From contig JAUCBJ010002049.1 in the NCBI GenBank assembly GCA_032718475.1, forward strand, positions 1 through 43,289: a stretch of 43,289 nucleotides of DNA. The letters are read 5' to 3'. This DNA is from Nemertoderma westbladi (lineage: Eukaryota; Xenacoelomorpha; Nemertodermatida; Nemertodermatidae). The position numbers and the translations under genes are program-made. Below, in pieces: positions 1-8,343 of the stretch; position 1 is the first letter of the stretch, and each line of letters begins with the position of its first letter. A model generated the notes under the pieces. It did no database searches. It was given only the letters and a program-made list of their open reading frames with translations, and was not told the DNA's origin.

Positions 1-7
1 CTACTAC

Positions 8-235
8 TTATGTATACTCTTTATTACAGGTAGAACAAGTCAATTGATAGGCACGGAACTGCATTTCTTTACAACCAGTAGTCGTTTCATGTCGTTTACA
101 AATTTCGCTGCATGAAGTCACGACATGACACTTTAAACAAGAATAACTTTCAAAATGTGACCGTAGATGGCGTAAATAATTATGTCTAGTTACATTCATA
201 TGACAGAATGAACAACATATTGTTATTTTATCCAT
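8..235 (-). CDS. small zinc-finger protein, 75 residues, unrecognised
   Basis: Complete ATG-to-TAA ORF on the minus strand. Seen: a C-x2-C-x11-H-x3-H unit (CSFC near residues 9-12, final H near 28), then a CCHC-like unit (CLKC, H, C, about residues 33-55), then an isolated C-x2-C pair (CSTC) just before the stop, as if a third finger were cut short. This is the classical zinc-binding layout, so DNA or protein binding in the nucleus is likely, but no family is recognised. It lies 144 bp downstream of the 361-residue ORF on the same strand, and its upstream region has a (TTA)n tract. The truncated third finger could mean a lost frame, a splice site near the end, or a natural short protein. The rest of its context lies outside the window. 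Confidence 0.5.
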   Translation of the reverse strand: MDKITICCSFCHMNVTRHNYLRHLRSHFESYSCLKCHVVTSCSEICKRHETTTGCKEMQFRAYQLTCSTCNKEYT

Positions 236-242
236 GTTGAAG

Positions 243-282
243 TTTGTTTAGATAAATAATAATAATAATAATAATAATAAAA
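243..282 (-). repeat. (TTA)n tract upstream of the zinc-finger ORF
   Basis: On the coding (minus) strand this is a run of TTA/TAT triplets ending about 20 bp before the ATG of the zinc-finger ORF. A similar tract directly abuts the start of the upstream 361-residue ORF. Confidence 0.7.
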
Positions 283-379
283 TATCTCCAAAGATTAAAA
301 TAAAATGAAATGAAATGTTATTGACTACATCTAAACATTTATATGCTAGCGGGTGAAATAATTTTAAATCAATCACCAA

Positions 380-1465
380 TCACCAATCGCTTATGGGTAT
401 TGGAAACCCCAAATGGTTTAACTTATGATCAGGTTTCCATGTAACCTCATCTACTGGAACTCGGTTAACAGCACATTTCTGTTTCTTTGCAGGTGATGCG
501 TTGGTAAATTTACTCGATGATCTTGGCTTCCGAGGTAATATTTCAGGAAAGACCTGTTGCGGTTGAGAGCAGCTCTCTTCAACATCCGGATTAGGTGATG
601 GGATCTCTACGAACGCTTTAGGTTTATCCAAAAGGACAAAGCCGTCAACGTGGGCTTCAGTAAGAGAAACGCCATCTAGCGATTCTTTGAGAAAACTAAT
701 ATGAGCTTTATCATTCATGTAATGCAACTCGATAGAATTTCCACCGGTACCTACTTCAGTAGAATTATCGGTGTTGGTGATAATAATTTTTTTATTATTG
801 GTTTTAATCATTTTGAGACGGTCTGATAATTGAATGATATTTTTATCAAAAAGATGTTTGTCTGATTCAGCGACTTGGTTGTCCCACTCTCGCAGCAAAA
901 CAGTTAGTTCCTGTTTTGACAAATTGAAACCCGTATAATAGTTAAAACCAACACTATCAGTGTATCTGAGGCTGATTTTCCATAAGCCAACATAGTTGGT
1001 TCCTTTAAAAGCTGTTACAAATCCAATAAACTCTGGATTTGATAATTCAATGTAGAATTGATCGCTAATAATCTCTAGCGGTGGAGAGAGAAATTGCAAT
1101 AATTTCCCTCTGTATTGAATTAGAACTTCAGTAAAAGCTTTGTTGAGAACTTTACATTTGCCTTGTTTCTGAACGTAAACATCACCCGATGTGGGGTTGA
1201 TGGAAATATTCAAATTTCCCCGCGCAAAACGAGGAGTTGGATATATCCTACCTGGTATAATTGCTGGTCTGGATTGATGTTGGTTGTTGTTGGTTGTTTC
1301 TAGAATGTCTAACAAATAGCGGGTATCTTGATGGGAAAAACAAATCGATTCGTTGTCATCCTGAGATTCCACAATAAAATACTTGCTGTGAACGACGGTA
1401 CAAGTATATTTATTGTAAGTAAATTTCCAGCTATTTGTTGCTCCGGTTTTTTGCGTTAAGGCCAT
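380..1465 (-). CDS. hypothetical 361-residue protein, intronless
   Basis: Long uninterrupted minus-strand ORF starting MALTQKTG and ending PISDW; no homologue is recognised. The N-terminal ~210 residues look like alternating beta strands and short helices. Segments ending ICFSHQDTRYLLDILE (about residues 42-57), IELSNPEFIGFVTAF and FNLSKQELTVLLREW each read as strands followed by a helix, which loosely recalls PC4-like single-strand-DNA-binding folds; this is weak inference. The C-terminal third is low-complexity and basic, including PRKPRSSSK and PAKKQK, a possible nuclear localisation signal. The ATG is chosen because a (TTA)n tract runs directly into it and nothing extends further. It is the only long ORF in the window with no clear retroelement or transposase signature, and it pairs with the zinc-finger ORF downstream. 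It could be a host gene, a viral insertion or part of a large transposon. Confidence 0.6.
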   Translation of the reverse strand: MALTQKTGATNSWKFTYNKYTCTVVHSKYFIVESQDDNESICFSHQDTRYLLDILETTNNNQHQSRPAIIPGRIYPTPRFARGNLNISINPTSGDVYVQKQGKCKVLNKAFTEVLIQYRGKLLQFLSPPLEIISDQFYIELSNPEFIGFVTAFKGTNYVGLWKISLRYTDSVGFNYYTGFNLSKQELTVLLREWDNQVAESDKHLFDKNIIQLSDRLKMIKTNNKKIIITNTDNSTEVGTGGNSIELHYMNDKAHISFLKESLDGVSLTEAHVDGFVLLDKPKAFVEIPSPNPDVEESCSQPQQVFPEILPRKPRSSSKFTNASPAKKQKCAVNRVPVDEVTWKPDHKLNHLGFPIPISDW

Positions 1466-1482
1466 AATAATAATAATAATAA
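1466..1482 (-). repeat. (TTA)n tract abutting the start of the 361-residue ORF
   Basis: On the minus strand the TAT triplets run straight into the ATG. The matching tract upstream of the neighbouring zinc-finger ORF suggests a shared leader structure rather than chance, but such tracts are also common as simple repeats. Confidence 0.6.
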
Positions 1483-1563
1483 ATACGAAAAATATTACAA
1501 GTGATAAATTTTAAACCGTATCGCTGTAATAAATTGACACCATAGTTCTCACTCTAAAATTGT

Positions 1564-1851
1564 GTTTGGATGTAAGGAAGAATTTATAGTATCGATGAAT
1601 ATATTAATAAAAGACGACACCGCGAAGATTATGTAAGAGCATATTACGATAACGAAGAAATTTCCAAGGAAATACATCAATTTCAGAGTCAATTACACAA
1701 AGTGTACACAGTAGCATGATATAAGTTTTGAAATTGAGGCGTTTCTTTTGAAATTTCTTGGTTATCCGTATATGCTCTTAAATAATCTTTGAGGTGTCGT
1801 CGTTTGATTAATATATTCATCGATACTAAAAATTCTCCCGCACATCCAAAC
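1564..1851. repeat. long inverted repeat, ~100-bp arms
   Basis: Left arm about 1564-1664 and right arm about 1750-1851 are reverse complements with scattered mismatches. Landmarks are GTTTGGATGT at the left outer end, CACATCCAAAC at the right outer end, and ATCGATGAATATATTAAT in both arms. The ~85-bp centre could be the loop of a hairpin. A weaker outer inverted pair (GTTCTCACTCTAAAAT near 1545 and ATTTTCAGAGTGAGAAC near 1979) may extend the symmetry. It could be a fold-back/MITE element or a regulatory or replication hairpin of an element extending left. Confidence 0.75.
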
Positions 1852-1865
1852 GAGATTTCCTTTGA

Positions 1866-2690
1866 GTTACATAATTACGATTAGAAACCCAATGCGGGAA
1901 TCAGTAACATTTATTCGAGTGTATGATTTTCCGACCAACAAGTAAGATAATGAAGAAATTATTAAGGAAATAACATAATTTTCAGAGTGAGAACAAAAGT
2001 ATCAATATATTACCTTGAAGATTACTACAAGTGATGAATTTTATTAAAAGCATTCAGTTATATATGTATAAATTTGCGATGTGGCATAGTCAACGAAGAA
2101 GAGATGGTACGTGTCATAATCATCAACGAATAAGAAAAGAGATGAGCTGCAACGTGGATGAATGGTTGGTTGCATGAATATGAATCATAGGGTTGTGTGT
2201 AATAATCAATAATTATTATAATAAAAACGCGCAGTATATAATGTTAGTGGTGGTGGTAGCCTTTCAATATGACACAGATGCTGCGGGATTGGTTAGGTTG
2301 AGTAACTATGGAAATATTCGTATACGTGTAGCTAGAACGTGGCGGAATTTCAACACGTATCATAATAGCGTTGGGGTAGGCAGGCCGCTCGGTTGGTTGG
2401 TTTGGCGACAGCCGTCGAGGAGTAGCCGTGCGTGGTGGTGGTGGTGGTGGTGAGTTGGCAATCGTTTCGATATAATAGCGTAGTGTGGGGCTAGCCATGC
2501 GATGAGAAGTTAGGTTACGCGAAGATGAATATGCGATGGTTGGTTGATGCAACGACGCGAATCAATACTCGCGGGTGGTAACAGTTGTCGAGTAAGGCTA
2601 CGCGTAGGTGATAAGCAACGAATGGTTGAAGGCAACAATATTGATGGTGCCAGATGGTCATTAAACACCGCAATTTAGCACCGGAATTTG
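1866..2690. other. non-coding stretch with GGT microsatellite
   Basis: No supported gene. It contains GGTTGG/TGGTGG-rich sequence with a pure (GGT)n run around 2434-2452. The short open frames here are by-products of that simple repeat. Confidence 0.6.
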
Positions 2691-2699
2691 GCATTTTTA

Positions 2700-2870
2700 A
2701 TAGCCCTCCGAGATCTGGCCCGTAGCCCAGGCTAGGGAGGAGTTGCGTGAGGGCTATGCTTCTCCTACTACTACTCTCCTATATAAACCACTCTATTGAA
2801 CACGCAGTCTTAAGGTGCATATCTTATCTCTAACAGCGGACCTACCGGCCTCAAGTATGCTAGAGTGAAA
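2700..2870. repeat. dispersed repeat, copy 1 (second copy near 6985-7085)
   Basis: The stretch around 2780-2870, reading from AACCACTCTATTGAACA through CTCTAACAGCGGACCTACCG to TCAAGTATG, recurs near 6995-7075 with few changes in the same orientation. The parent element is not identified. A CTACTACTACT run near 2765 is the complement of the (TAG)n tail seen on RTE-like copies here. Confidence 0.6.
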
Positions 2871-2949
2871 CAGGAGAAATGTACAACAAATAATCTTCTC
2901 GAGTATTTCTGCCAGGTGATAATAATTAAATGAATTGGAGTTGAGCTGT

Positions 2950-3482
2950 TGATGCAACTTTAGTAAAGTTAGGAACGCAAAGGCTTGGGTAGCTCTTTCA
3001 AAAATGGATACCATCTGGAAATCAGATCTCTCCAGGCACCTGAAGACTAAGTTCTTTCGAGCCATAGTGGAAAGTGTACTTTTATACGGGGGTGAGACTT
3101 GGACACTGACGAAATCACTTGAACAACGAATTGATGGTTGCTACACAAGACTACTAAGGGCAGCCCTAAACATCAGCTGGAGACAACACATGACAAACGC
3201 CGAGCTTTAGGGTATGATACCACCTGTATCAACCACCCTCCGTGAACGCAGATTACGATTCAGTGGGCACTGCTGGCGAAGTAAAGACGAGGTCATACCA
3301 GATCTACTTCTCTGGCAACCAACTCATGGAAAGCGTAGTCGTGGACGACCGGCCATAACATATATAGATCAACTTGAAAGGGATACTAAACTTGGGAGAA
3401 ACGAAGACAACTATGGAGAATCGGCAAGCCTGGTAGGATCTCATTTCCACTATCCGAGTTCGCTCGACCTAGTAGTAGTAGT
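2950..3482 (+). pseudogene. 5'-truncated RTE-like LINE, C-terminal ORF end
   Basis: Reading from GTTAGGAACGCAAAGGCTTG, the frame gives a KAW-ALSK start, an LLYGGETWTLTKS thumb segment, then RLRFSGHCWR, LLLWQPTHGKRSRGRP and a C-terminal linker, the usual tail of RTE-type reverse transcriptase ORFs. Breaks: an in-frame TAG at 3208-3210 and, near 3390-3455, a frame change and another stop (TGG followed by TAG). Only the last ~500 bp survive, as expected from incomplete reverse transcription. It ends in a (TAG/GTA)n run at about 3470-3482, like the complete element at 7.6-11.4 kb and the fragment at 28.8 kb, but its sequence differs enough from the former to be another subfamily. Confidence 0.85.
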
Positions 3483-3545
3483 TGGAGAATCGGGAAGCCT
3501 AAAAGGATCTCATTTCCTCTTTCTCTTTCCTCTTTGTAATAGATT
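3483..3545 (+). repeat. partial re-duplication of the RTE-like 3' end
   Basis: Directly after the (GTA)n run the sequence repeats TTGGAGAATCGGGAAGCCT...AGGATCTCATTTCC, matching 3413-3449. The tail of the element, or a second insertion into it, is duplicated head to tail. Confidence 0.55.
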
Positions 3546-3619
3546 TTTCTTAAATTTCCCCAATTCTCGGTTGTCGGTCTCAGACTTGTCAAAATCCCTA
3601 AACATGTGAAAAATAAGTA

Positions 3620-4065
3620 TTCAATTTGAATAGTGATAAGTACACTAACGGATCTGCATTCACATCAAGTAACTGGAAAAGCCCCGCCCCAATCAACCCA
3701 ACAGACATGTTGTTACTCGATGCACCTCTTACGGGTTTCACTTTAAAGTCTGTCTCAATCCGACGCCTTTTCATCCGCTCTCAGACTGCAGCTGCCTTTG
3801 CCGTTTCTGCAACCTATCTTGCTCTTATAGATACTGTAGGCCTACCACTACTAACTATCTCCATTGCTTACATTGCCCACCCCTATCTGTTCTCGCATCC
3901 ATTTAACTTCAACCTTTATAACTCTCATAATAATACTATGGACATTTCATTATTCAGTACATTTCGTTATTCACATTCGTTTTATATTTGTGGTTTATTA
4001 ATAAAGAAAATTTGAATATACGCCGTTCTGTTTACCCCGACTATGGGGTGTATTGTATTGTAAAG
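3620..4065 (+). other. possible LINE 3' fragment with GTATTGTATTG tail
   Basis: A 129-codon open frame (3626-4015) without a recognisable domain is followed by ATTAATAAAG and then GGGGTGTATTGTATTGTAAAG. A pentameric ATTGT-type tail of this kind is typical of LINE 3' ends. The frame itself may be meaningless; the tail is the better evidence. Confidence 0.3.
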
Positions 4066-4830
4066 AAATATTTCCGAGATAGAGCCATTTTTTCGCCTAT
4101 ATTGAGTTGACTAACTTGGATATGTGCAAGTACAAATAATAGTACATCCAACCAACAGATTTGTAGCATTATCACACATTCCAAACGGATGATCGAACTT
4201 ATTCATTAAATTAGACCAGAGGCGATATATTTCCATGGAGACACCAATGAAACATCTTACTCAAAATCGCCAATCTCAAATAAACTTAATCTGAAAACTA
4301 AATCGAATATTTTGTCATTATAAATAAACGGACACTAACTAGAAGGTAAAAGTTATAAGTAAGTCATGTGGGCAAGAACGACATTAGTTAGCATCTTTTA
4401 CTTCAGAATATTGCATACGGTTGCAGGAGTATATTGTAGTGGAAGGAGAGGGAATGTCCTGTCCCATATGCTGCTGGCAGATCCCCGGTAGTCATTGTAG
4501 GGTGCCAGGCAACAAACAGGAAATAATAACTGCATCTTATGCGTAGTTATAAAATATTTCTTGCTAGATATCCCAAGCTAGATATCATATTAGTTCGCAG
4601 CCCCCAAAGAAATGCAATAATACAGCCCTTAGGACGTAATACAGTAGTAGAGAGGGGCAGCTGTTATGTGTTGTGTTGCGCATATGGTCCAGTTCTTGTA
4701 TATTCCTGGAATTAGACAGATGAGTTGTGCAATAGGCAAGTTGAAAGTATAAAGAAGTACAACATTAAAATACAGTTGACATAAAACTCAGACTTGCTGT
4801 CTTTCAGTAGAGCATTATTTAATTCATTAC
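4066..4830. other. no gene seen
   Basis: AT-rich sequence with no long frame, inverted repeat or recognisable RNA that I could identify by eye. Confidence 0.5.
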
Positions 4831-4844
4831 CGTCGGGTACCATA

Positions 4845-5029
4845 AAGTACTTTTGAAGATTTTAACCATTTTCAACCAAATTTTGTATGGGCATACGAGA
4901 GGAAAAGTTCCAATATTTTTTAAAGTTACGGGCAAATACCTCTCGAACTTTTTACCTCAGAGCAAATCGAACTTGTTTCGAACTTGCTCAAGTTTGCGTG
5001 CTGCGCGACGCCCCACGAACGTGTTACCA
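4845..5029 (-). mobile_element. MITE end of the CGTGGGGC family, reverse orientation
   Basis: The right end, CGTGCTGCGCGACGCCCCAC then GAACGTGTT (about 5001-5029), is the reverse complement of the start of the repeat units at 17.8-25 kb (ACACGTTCGTGGGGCCTTCG). Inside it, TTTCAACCAAATTTTGTATG (near 4871) resembles the CCAAGTTTGG core found in the other family members. The left end is not resolved. Confidence 0.5.
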
Positions 5030-5189
5030 GTTACGTATATTCTTAGTCTATTCTAGTTTTTAAATATAATATAATAAATATTATAATAAATATAATAAAT
5101 ATCATACATAATAAGTGTATGTGATAATTGAATGTACCGACATACTGACTAACAGGGTTTTTTTTATGTATATATTAACTTCAAAGTAA

Positions 5190-5500
5190 ACACAAGAGTC
5201 TTACACCCCTTAAACTACAAAAAAATATAGAATCAGGACATTTAGCCCAAAATACTTTCCAGACCCTAAGGCCATCAAAGGACACAAACAAAACAAACAA
5301 AAAACACAAACAAAAATAACATAACATGCGCCACATATACAGGTATGTATCGCAACCCTAACCCTAAAACCTAACCGCCATACACTAAATGATACCGGTA
5401 ATAAACTGCACAATAGCTAAGCCTATATTCTATAAGAAAATATATGACAATTTTGTCGGCGTGAAAGAGGTTAGGACTAGGGCGAAAATAATTAATTTGA
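5190..5500. repeat. dispersed repeat D, copy 1 (copy 2 at 15170-15465)
   Basis: Shares GAGTCTTACACCCC, ATATAGAATCAGGACATTTA, CGCAACCCTAACCCTAA, CGCCATACACTAAATGATAC and TATGACAATTTTGTC with the second copy, same order and orientation, about 270 bp in all. No ORF. It contains two tandem CCCTAA telomere-type hexamers. The parent element is unknown. Confidence 0.75.
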
Positions 5501-5818
5501 CTTATTTCTTATTACTTATGTATATTTGACTTATAATTAATTTCACTTATTAATAATAAGTATATGTCCGTCTATTTGATATGCCCAATATCAATCCTAT
5601 GAAGATATCAATTAGAAAACTTGTTAGTTATAAGGAGGACGGATCATGACCTACTATGGGTGCCAGGAACTCCTCATATCTCGAAAAATACTGGAGCTAT
5701 TAAATTTTTATTTGTCTCATCTGAAAGAGGATATTATTTTAATTAGGGACAAGTACTTTCGACGCGCTAGACCTATTGTTTCAGGGGTTCTATTTAAGAG
5801 AAATAACTGGCCCATTAA

Positions 5819-6784
5819 CCCTTTCGGTACCTAACTGGAAATTATTCAAACCCCCAAGTTCCCAACTATAATTCATGAATTTCTGAAGTCTGTCAGTATT
5901 TCTGTCAGTTTGTCTGTCAAGACTTTAGAAAGAATAAGATCTACTAACATTCTCGCTATGGGGGTTTTCCTTGTCAAGGATTTCATTTCCGCTGTCAGTT
6001 TTCACTTTTGACCCTATCCAGACTGTCTGTCGGTCTGTCTGTCGGTCTGTCTGTCAGTCTGTCCGTCAAAAGTATAAGGAATCACATTAGCTAATTAAAA
6101 TTCTCGCTATGGGGGTTTTCCTGGTCAAGGATTTCATTTCCGATGTCTGTTTTCACTTTTGACCCTATGCAGACTGACTGTCGGTCTGTTGGTCTGTCTG
6201 TCTGTCTGTCAGTCTGTCCGTAGAAAATATAACGAATCACATTAGCTAATTAAAATTCTCTCTATGGGGGTTTTCCTGGTCAAGGATTTCATTTCCGCTG
6301 TCAGTTTTCACTTTTGACCCTATCCAGACTGTCTGTCGGTCTGTCTGTCGGTCTGTCTGTCCGTCAAAAATATAAGGAATCACATTAGCTAATTAAAATT
6401 CGCTCTATGGGGGTTTTCCTGGTCAAGGATTTCATTTCCGCTGTCAGTTTTCACTTTTGACCCTATCCAGACTGTCTGTAGGTCAGTCTGTTTAGGCTTT
6501 TTTGTTTAGGCTGTTTAGTCAGTTTAGGCCTACCTTACCGCAGTACTGCTTTATTCTGTTATTGCTAAAGTCTGGCAGTCTGTAAGCAGGTCTGCAGTAG
6601 GCCTACCGGTAGTTAAATTACAGTAGATACAAGCTGAAATGCTTCGCTAAACATATAGAAGCATGTACTTAATAGTCCAGCAACATTTTCCCTTCTTAGA
6701 AATCAAATAAATGCCATGGAACAGACGTGTGTGTCATGGCGCAATACCCATGGAACAGACGTATGTGCCATGGTACCGAAAGGG
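5819..6784. mobile_element. piggyBac-like non-autonomous element, 966 bp, TTAA-flanked
   Basis: The left end TTAA (5815-5818) is followed by CCCTTTCGGTACC; the right end GGTACCGAAAGGG is followed by TTAA (6785-6788). A TTAA target duplication with TIRs starting CCC is the signature of piggyBac transposons. Near the right end CATGGAACAGACGT is repeated twice, a possible subterminal transposase-binding repeat. There is no transposase frame, so it would depend on an autonomous relative. The interior is mostly a minisatellite. The bases before the left TTAA form a short open frame that I do not consider a gene. Confidence 0.7.
5945..6490 (+). repeat. ~150-bp minisatellite inside the piggyBac-like element
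   Basis: Four head-to-tail units, each with TCGCTATGGGGGTTTTCC or a close variant (near 5953, 6103, 6256 and 6401), then AAGGATTTCATTTCCG, TCACTTTTGACCCTAT and a (GTCT)n stretch of variable length. The units are highly similar, implying recent amplification. Confidence 0.85.
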
Positions 6785-6984
6785 TTAAATTTAGGGGCTT
6801 TGCAGCAGCTTGGCGGATCGTATTTATAGTAGGTCATGGACGGATATGTGAACTTTTGCATTTAATAGTATTTTTGTGGAAATTCCTTGGTCAAATTTCC
6901 AAGTATCAGCGCTATACGTAAGTTTCGGCATATCATGCCTCATCAGTAGCCCTAACCAGTTCAGCCACTTGCCCCTGACTCTTA

Positions 6985-7085
6985 GTCTCCCATCTAAACC
7001 ACTATATTGAACAGACAGAAGCTGCATATCCTATCTCTAACAGAGGACCTACCGGCATCAAGTATGTGAGAGTCAGGAAGGAAGT
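6985..7085. repeat. dispersed repeat, copy 2 (copy 1 near 2780-2870)
   Basis: ACCACTATATTGAACA, CTATCTCTAACAGAGGACCT and ATCAAGTATG align with the copy at 2.8 kb in the same order and orientation. A (TAAA)n-type run follows at 7090-7120. Confidence 0.6.
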
Positions 7086-7119
7086 ACAAATAAATAAATA
7101 AATATTTATAAATAAATAT

Positions 7120-7640
7120 TTCCTTTTCCTTTCTCCCATTTTCCTCTCATATATGTATGTCCAGCTTGATATTATCTTCCAAAAAACTTGTAATCTACCG
7201 ATTGTGTGGGCCAATCCCATAATATTTTGTATATGAAAAATTTTATGGGCCCTTAATTTGAAAAAAAAACTTAGTTAGGTAAGGTGGGGCATAAAAATAC
7301 CCCATATGTTGCTGTATTGAATAACGTTACGGTGCTCGTTTAGGGCTAGAAGCATGTTTTAACTTTTATGACCAAATTAGCACTATTATGAAGCTACTGT
7401 ATGGCCTATATTGCTCGCGAGCCTCGCGGACCTAAGCAATTTATTTTAGGTTAGAATGTCTCGAGAGTAGCACCATTGGAATCAGCGTCCTCGAAAACCT
7501 CAGTTATTACAAAGAAAATTAATATAGATTAACAAGTTATAGCTTGACAAAATAATAAAACATAAATAAATGAACAGTAGGGGCCTAAGTAACCACTGTC
7601 ACTATCAGGTCAGGTATTCTAGGTCATTGATCAAGAAAAC
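7120..7640. other. no gene seen
   Basis: AT-rich intergenic or repeat-derived sequence; no supported ORF or RNA. Confidence 0.5.
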
Positions 7641-7782
7641 TTGCCACCTCCATGCAGCATAAAGGAGGTGCCACCTGTAGCTGCATAGACCCTCTTACTA
7701 GGGCAAATCTGGTCCTGTAACTAGGACCCCCTTCGTTCTGGGATAAGGACGCGTTTGGTCCTGGATTAAGGACCCATATACT

Positions 7783-8012
7783 TGGCTGCAGGGGTATATG
7801 GCCTGACCAGGCAGATGGTGATCTACCAATGGCTGGTCAGGAGTAGAGTGTTCTCATGTCCGCTCTGAGATCACTTCACTGCGACCTGCACCTGGCAGCA
7901 AGGGTACAGGGCATGACCCAGCAGATGAACTGCAACAGCCAATGGTGGGTCATGTGCGCCAGAGTAGATATGGGTGATGGGCCTCATATCTGACTCCATT
8001 GCGACACCCACC
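7783..8012 (+). repeat. 5' UTR tandem monomers (~110-120 bp, two copies)
   Basis: TGGCTGCAGGGGTATATGGC at 7783 and TGGCAGCAAGGGTACAGGGC at 7893 begin two diverged copies that share GACCAGGCAGATG/GACCCAGCAGATG, CCAATGG, GGTCA and CATTGCGAC/CACTGCGAC in order. Tandem 5' monomers act as promoters in some LINEs; that role here is inferred only. Confidence 0.6.
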
Positions 8013-8343
8013 CTGTGGAATGGCAAACCAGGGTGTGGTATTTGCCCCGAGAGCTGACTCGGCAAAAAAGCACCCCCCAACCCCCACTATGGATTACATT
8101 AGCAATGCGGAGGTCCGGCCACTAGAGGCCAGTGGAATTACCGGACACAATCGGCCTCACAGGCGTCAGTTAACTCCTGACCGGATGCCTGTCTCACCCC
8201 CTACTGGAGAGAGAGCAGCCAACAATTCTTTGAGACCCTTTCCTGATGACCTTTCTGGCCCAAACCCTGGGTCACCAGGAAGGCCAGATTGTGATGGGGA
8301 GAGGGATTCTGGAGTTGGAGGCTACTCTCATGTTCCACCCTGA
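7999..8343 (+). CDS. ORF1-like frame of the RTE-like element
   Basis: 114 codons ending in TGA at 8341-8343, rich in Pro, Arg and Ser, with no recognised domain. It is in exactly the same frame as the endonuclease/RT ORF that follows, separated by this single stop. Either it is a separate short ORF1 (a disordered basic protein is common upstream of LINE endonucleases), or it is the N-terminal extension of one long ORF cut by a nonsense change. I cannot decide from one copy. The true start could be the ATG at 7999 or a later one such as the MDY start near 8089. Confidence 0.5.
   Translation: MRHPPCGMANQGVVFAPRADSAKKHPPTPTMDYISNAEVRPLEASGITGHNRPHRRQLTPDRMPVSPPTGERAANNSLRPFPDDLSGPNPGSPGRPDCDGERDSGVGGYSHVPP

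Noticed and set aside
2193-2552. Overlapping open frames of 86 and 102 codons on both strands
   Set aside because: Produced by (GGT)n and GGTTGG simple sequence; poly-Trp or poly-Pro translations.
5625-5834. AAGGAGG seven bases before an ATG, with a 62-codon frame
   Set aside because: Looks like a bacterial ribosome binding site, but the window is clearly eukaryotic, and the frame has no motif and runs into the piggyBac-like TIR.
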